A model generated the notes under the pieces. The model was given only the letters and a program-made list of their open reading frames with translations, was not told where the DNA came from and searched no databases. A stretch of 64,000 bases of DNA from Bacteroidota bacterium (lineage in GTDB: Bacteria; Bacteroidota; Bacteroidia; Chitinophagales; Chitinophagaceae), in contig VGGR01000002.1 of assembly GCA_016868585.1 (NCBI GenBank), positions 62,001 through 126,000 on the forward strand. The letters are read 5' to 3'. The translations under genes and the position numbers were made by a program. Positions 62,442 through 64,000 of the stretch are shown one piece after another; positions within the stretch are counted from its first letter, which is position 1, and the number at the start of each line of letters is the position of its first letter.

Positions 62442-62477
62442 GAGGTTCGATAAAGGTCCCCCTGTGGGGAATGCCTC
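62442..62477 (+). ncRNA. Candidate structured leader of rpmI-rplT
   Basis: The leader of about 70 nt can fold into a short hairpin (TCCCC/GGGGA around CTGT, 62457-62470), enclosed by GAGG (62442-62445) pairing with CCTC (62474-62477). Ribosomal protein L20 represses its own operon in other bacteria by binding leader RNA that mimics 23S rRNA. The position fits that role, but I cannot show the mimicry. Confidence 0.4.
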
Positions 62478-62504
62478 AAGGGTTAAACAGTAATAATATT
62501 ACCT

Positions 62505-62702
62505 ATGCCAAAGGTAAAAACCAATTCTAGTGCCAAAAAACGCTTTAAAGTGACTGGTACCGGAAAAATCATGCACCAAAAGAGTTTTAAGCGACACCTT
62601 CTTACTAAAAAGTCTAAAAAAAGCAAACGCAACATGCGTTTAGATGGGACTGTTGCTAATTCACATGTTGATTTTGTAAAACGACTTCTACGACTTAAGT
62701 AA
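62505..62702 (+). CDS. rpmI: 50S ribosomal protein L35
   Basis: The 65-residue basic protein reads [20 protein letters not shown] and then [15 protein letters not shown], the family pattern. It ends FVKRLLRLK. rplT follows after 33 nt. The pair has its own promoter and leader because a metalloprotease gene separates it from infC. Confidence 0.97.
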   Translation: MPKVKTNSSAKKRFKVTGTGKIMHQKSFKRHLLTKKSKKSKRNMRLDGTVANSHVDFVKRLLRLK

Positions 62703-62735
62703 TCAAACTCTTTTCTCAACCTTAATTGCTGAATT

Positions 62736-63080
62736 ATGCCACGTTCAAAAAATGCCGTCGCTCCCAAAGCAAGACGTAAAAAAATATTAAAACAAGCCAA
62801 AGGCTTTTATGGTAAACGCAAGAATGTTTTAACCGTTGCCAAAAATGTTGTCGAAAAAGGTATGACCTACATGTTTGTGGGTCGTAAGTTAAAAAAACGC
62901 GAATACCGTTCCTTGTGGATAGCTCGTATCAACGCTGCTGTTCGTGAAGAGGGGCTTACTTATTCCGTATTCATCAAAAAACTACAGGAAAAAGGAATTG
63001 AGCTAGATCGCAAGGTGCTTGCCGATCTTGCAATGAACAACCCCGAAACATTTAAGGGGTTAGTGAGCGCTGTAAAATAA
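62736..63080 (+). CDS. rplT: 50S ribosomal protein L20
   Basis: L20 binds 23S rRNA early in large-subunit assembly and can repress its own message. The 114 residues show the family core [38 protein letters not shown] and [20 protein letters not shown]. An imperfect hairpin GTGAGCG/CGCTCAC spans the stop codon (63063-63090), and a terminator follows at 63108. Confidence 0.98.
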   Translation: MPRSKNAVAPKARRKKILKQAKGFYGKRKNVLTVAKNVVEKGMTYMFVGRKLKKREYRSLWIARINAAVREEGLTYSVFIKKLQEKGIELDRKVLADLAMNNPETFKGLVSAVK

Positions 63081-63107
63081 ATACGCTCACTCAACAGTTA
63101 ACTTACC

Positions 63108-63130
63108 AAGGGCTTCCTGGCCCTTTTTTT
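63108..63130 (+). terminator. Intrinsic terminator after rplT
   Basis: AAGGGC and GCCCTT pair around a 6-nt loop, followed by seven T. It touches the last codon of the convergent YqaE-like gene. Confidence 0.8.
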
Positions 63131-63485
63131 ATTGTAAATTAGGCGACAAAATAACCAGTATCGAATAAATTACACCCGGAAGCCAGAACAATAGAGATAA
63201 CAAAAGGCTGATCCAAAATCTGGAATTTATTTTTCCTTCTTTTAGATAAACCGATAGCGGAGGTAGAAGTACGGCCAGAATGAACAAGAAAGCAAGCTTG
63301 GTTTTTTCAACCTCCACCAGCTTTTGAAAGCTTTTTCTAAGCTTTTTTAGGCCGTATTTTGAAGCACTTTTAGTTGCGGTGCTGTGTTTTTCCTTTACCG
63401 CAGGGTGAACTAATGGGACTGAATAAGAGGCGGTTGCTCCATTGATAAAAAACAAAAAAAGGAAACCTAGAAAAAAGTAGCGCAT
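63129..63485 (-). CDS. YqaE/Pmp3-family membrane protein with signal peptide
   Basis: The 118 residues begin with a hydrophobic signal (RYFFLGFLFLFFINGATA). A polar basic segment (KSASKYGLKKLRKSFQKLVE) precedes a Pmp3-like hairpin of two membrane helices: FLFILAVLLPPLSVYLKEG, then FWISLLLSLLFWLPGVIYSI. The LPP-x-x-V-Y and FWLPGxIYS wording identifies the family. In yeast and plants Pmp3 proteins affect membrane potential and salt tolerance. The role in Bacteroidota is unclear. It lies 7 nt after the 51-residue membrane protein on the same strand, so the two are probably an operon. Confidence 0.82.
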   Translation of the reverse strand: MRYFFLGFLFLFFINGATASYSVPLVHPAVKEKHSTATKSASKYGLKKLRKSFQKLVEVEKTKLAFLFILAVLLPPLSVYLKEGKINSRFWISLLLSLLFWLPGVIYSILVILSPNLQ

Positions 63486-63492
63486 GGAAATA

Positions 63493-63648
63493 TTATATGA
63501 TGTCCATTGCTTTTACTAATGCAGTAGTTTGGAAGGGAAGGATAAGCGACAGCCACTCCCAATGTGTGGCAATGGCCAAGATCAGGGCCGCAGTCGATGC
63601 AAAGAAAACCAACCACCAAAGTCCTTTATTCTTTTTAGTCTGTTCCAT
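63493..63648 (-). CDS. Small membrane protein, 51 residues
   Basis: On the minus strand an ATG at 63648 opens a 51-codon frame: a basic start (MEQTKKNKG), a hydrophobic helix (LWWLVFFASTAALILAIAT), a short HWEWLSL turn, and a second hydrophobic stretch (ILPFQTTALV), ending AMDII. The preceding TATTTTTG box is 15 nt before the ATG, and the YqaE-like gene follows after 7 nt. These three points support a real gene too short for usual ORF cut-offs. The overlapping plus-strand frame has no such support. I do not recognise a family. Confidence 0.7.
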   Translation of the reverse strand: MEQTKKNKGLWWLVFFASTAALILAIATHWEWLSLILPFQTTALVKAMDII

Positions 63649-63663
63649 TTTTTCTAGTTTATG

Positions 63664-63671
63664 CAAAAATA
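63664..63671 (-). promoter_or_regulatory. TAnnTTTG -7 box of the small membrane protein operon
   Basis: TATTTTTG on the minus strand ends 15 nt before the ATG at 63648. Confidence 0.55.
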
Positions 63672-63785
63672 AAGTCTATCCTTAAATTACTAAAATCAAA
63701 ACTCAAAAACCTTACTTGAATTGTTGATTTTCACTATTTTCGCCATGTGTTTCGTATACACATTAGCTTGATTGCCAATTAGATT

Positions 63786-64000
63786 GTGCCCCGCCTGCAA
63801 TTCAATATACGATTCCGCACCCAGTATGGGCAACAGCTCCTCATTATAGGAAACAGCCCGGCATTGGGTCAGTTAAAACAAGAGAATGCCATCCCCATGT
63901 GTTTTCTTGATCAGGAAACCTGGCAGCTTGAAGTAGATGTTCCTTTTCGTGGGAAAAATACTCCGCTACACTATAAATATCTATTGAAAAACCAAGATGG
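63786..64000 (+). CDS. malQ: 4-alpha-glucanotransferase, N-terminal CBM20 starch-binding domain (cut by window end)
   Basis: The last 215 bases are open in one frame, beginning after a TAG at 63780 with a GTG at 63786. The visible 71 residues read PRLQFNIRFRTQYGQQLLII and GNSPALGQL, then FLDQETWQLEVDVPF and PLHYKYLLKNQDG. This is the start of a CBM20 starch-binding module. In Bacteroidota such a module heads the long 4-alpha-glucanotransferase (MalQ), which rearranges maltodextrins. Another CBM20 enzyme is possible because the catalytic part is outside the window. A TATTTTCG box lies at 63735-63742. A 6-bp hairpin (ATGTGT/ACACAT, 63745-63763) lies in the leader. Confidence 0.7.
   Translation, partial: MPRLQFNIRFRTQYGQQLLIIGNSPALGQLKQENAIPMCFLDQETWQLEVDVPFRGKNTPLHYKYLLKNQD

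Noticed and set aside
63497-63685. 62-codon plus-strand frame
   Set aside because: Antisense to the better supported 51-residue membrane protein, which has a promoter box and an operon partner.
1-64000. CRISPR array, insertion sequence, prophage or defence island
   Set aside because: No regularly spaced repeats, transposase, integrase, terminal inverted repeats or known defence proteins are visible.

Overview
The window looks like a chromosomal segment of a Bacteroidota bacterium, most likely of the Chitinophagaceae/Chitinophagales (inference). The signs are a SusC/SusD pair, DUF4270 and GSCFA proteins, a short GT5 'glycogen synthase', a bifunctional formimidoyltransferase-cyclodeaminase as in animals, weak or absent Shine-Dalgarno sequences, and repeated TAnnTTTG boxes (the Bacteroidota -7 element) 5-31 nt before start codons. 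Coding density is very high. I see no gene-free stretch over 300 bases, and no CRISPR array, insertion sequence, prophage or rRNA.

Layout. 1-4354 (-): SusD (cut by the window edge) and SusC, an outer-membrane glycan or peptide uptake pair. 4473-10869: an envelope cluster of OstA-like protein, MCE/MlaD protein and N-acetylmuramoyl-L-alanine amidase on the minus strand, divergent from an LptD-like outer-membrane protein. 10866-12013: a decayed plsC remnant, ung and tRNA-Arg(TCT). 12076-16110: hutH, deoD (opposite strand) and hutU. 16320-26578 (+): smc, a thiol peroxidase/redoxin, then a tight four-gene block of topoisomerase IV B subunit, SAM methyltransferase, DUF1835 protein and topoisomerase IV A subunit. 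26575-32232 (-): a flippase-like membrane protein, a single reading frame joining an aldehyde dehydrogenase to a secreted subtilase, accD and smpB. 32288-38587 (+): short GT5 protein, DUF4270 lipoprotein, metK, a SpoU rRNA methylase, HMG-CoA-lyase-like protein and GSCFA protein. A phosphotransferase lies opposite.

39654-43979 (+): rpsO-pnp with a structured leader and intergenic hairpins, a prmA remnant, plsY and a DUF3052-like protein. 43969-48832 (-): dnaG, a GMC oxidoreductase with its small subunit, and a single-RRM protein. 49001-53127 (+): thiolase, hutI and ftcD. 53133-57031 (-): an ABC-F ATPase and two tandem secreted paralogues of unknown function. 57169-63080 (+): thrS, infC, a large zinc metalloprotease, rpmI and rplT. 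63129-64000: a YqaE/Pmp3-type protein with a new 51-residue membrane protein, divergent from the start of a CBM20-bearing 4-alpha-glucanotransferase.

How the genes work together. hutH, hutU, hutI and ftcD supply the whole histidine-to-glutamate route, split into two blocks 34 kb apart. The LptD/OstA/MlaD/amidase block and the plsC remnant plus plsY bear on envelope lipids. smc and the topoisomerase IV pair serve chromosome segregation. rpsO, pnp, thrS, infC, rpmI, rplT, metK, the SpoU methylase, smpB and tRNA-Arg serve translation and RNA turnover. Two gene remnants (plsC, prmA), five convergent pairs with overlapping or abutting ends, and a stop-codon loss that fuses two unrelated genes give an impression of compaction and gene decay. 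I found no convincing new defence or mobile system. The best leads are the dehydrogenase-subtilase fusion, the topoisomerase operon with two uncharacterised passengers, the tandem secreted paralogues, and the interrupted infC-rpmI-rplT operon with its own candidate RNA leader.
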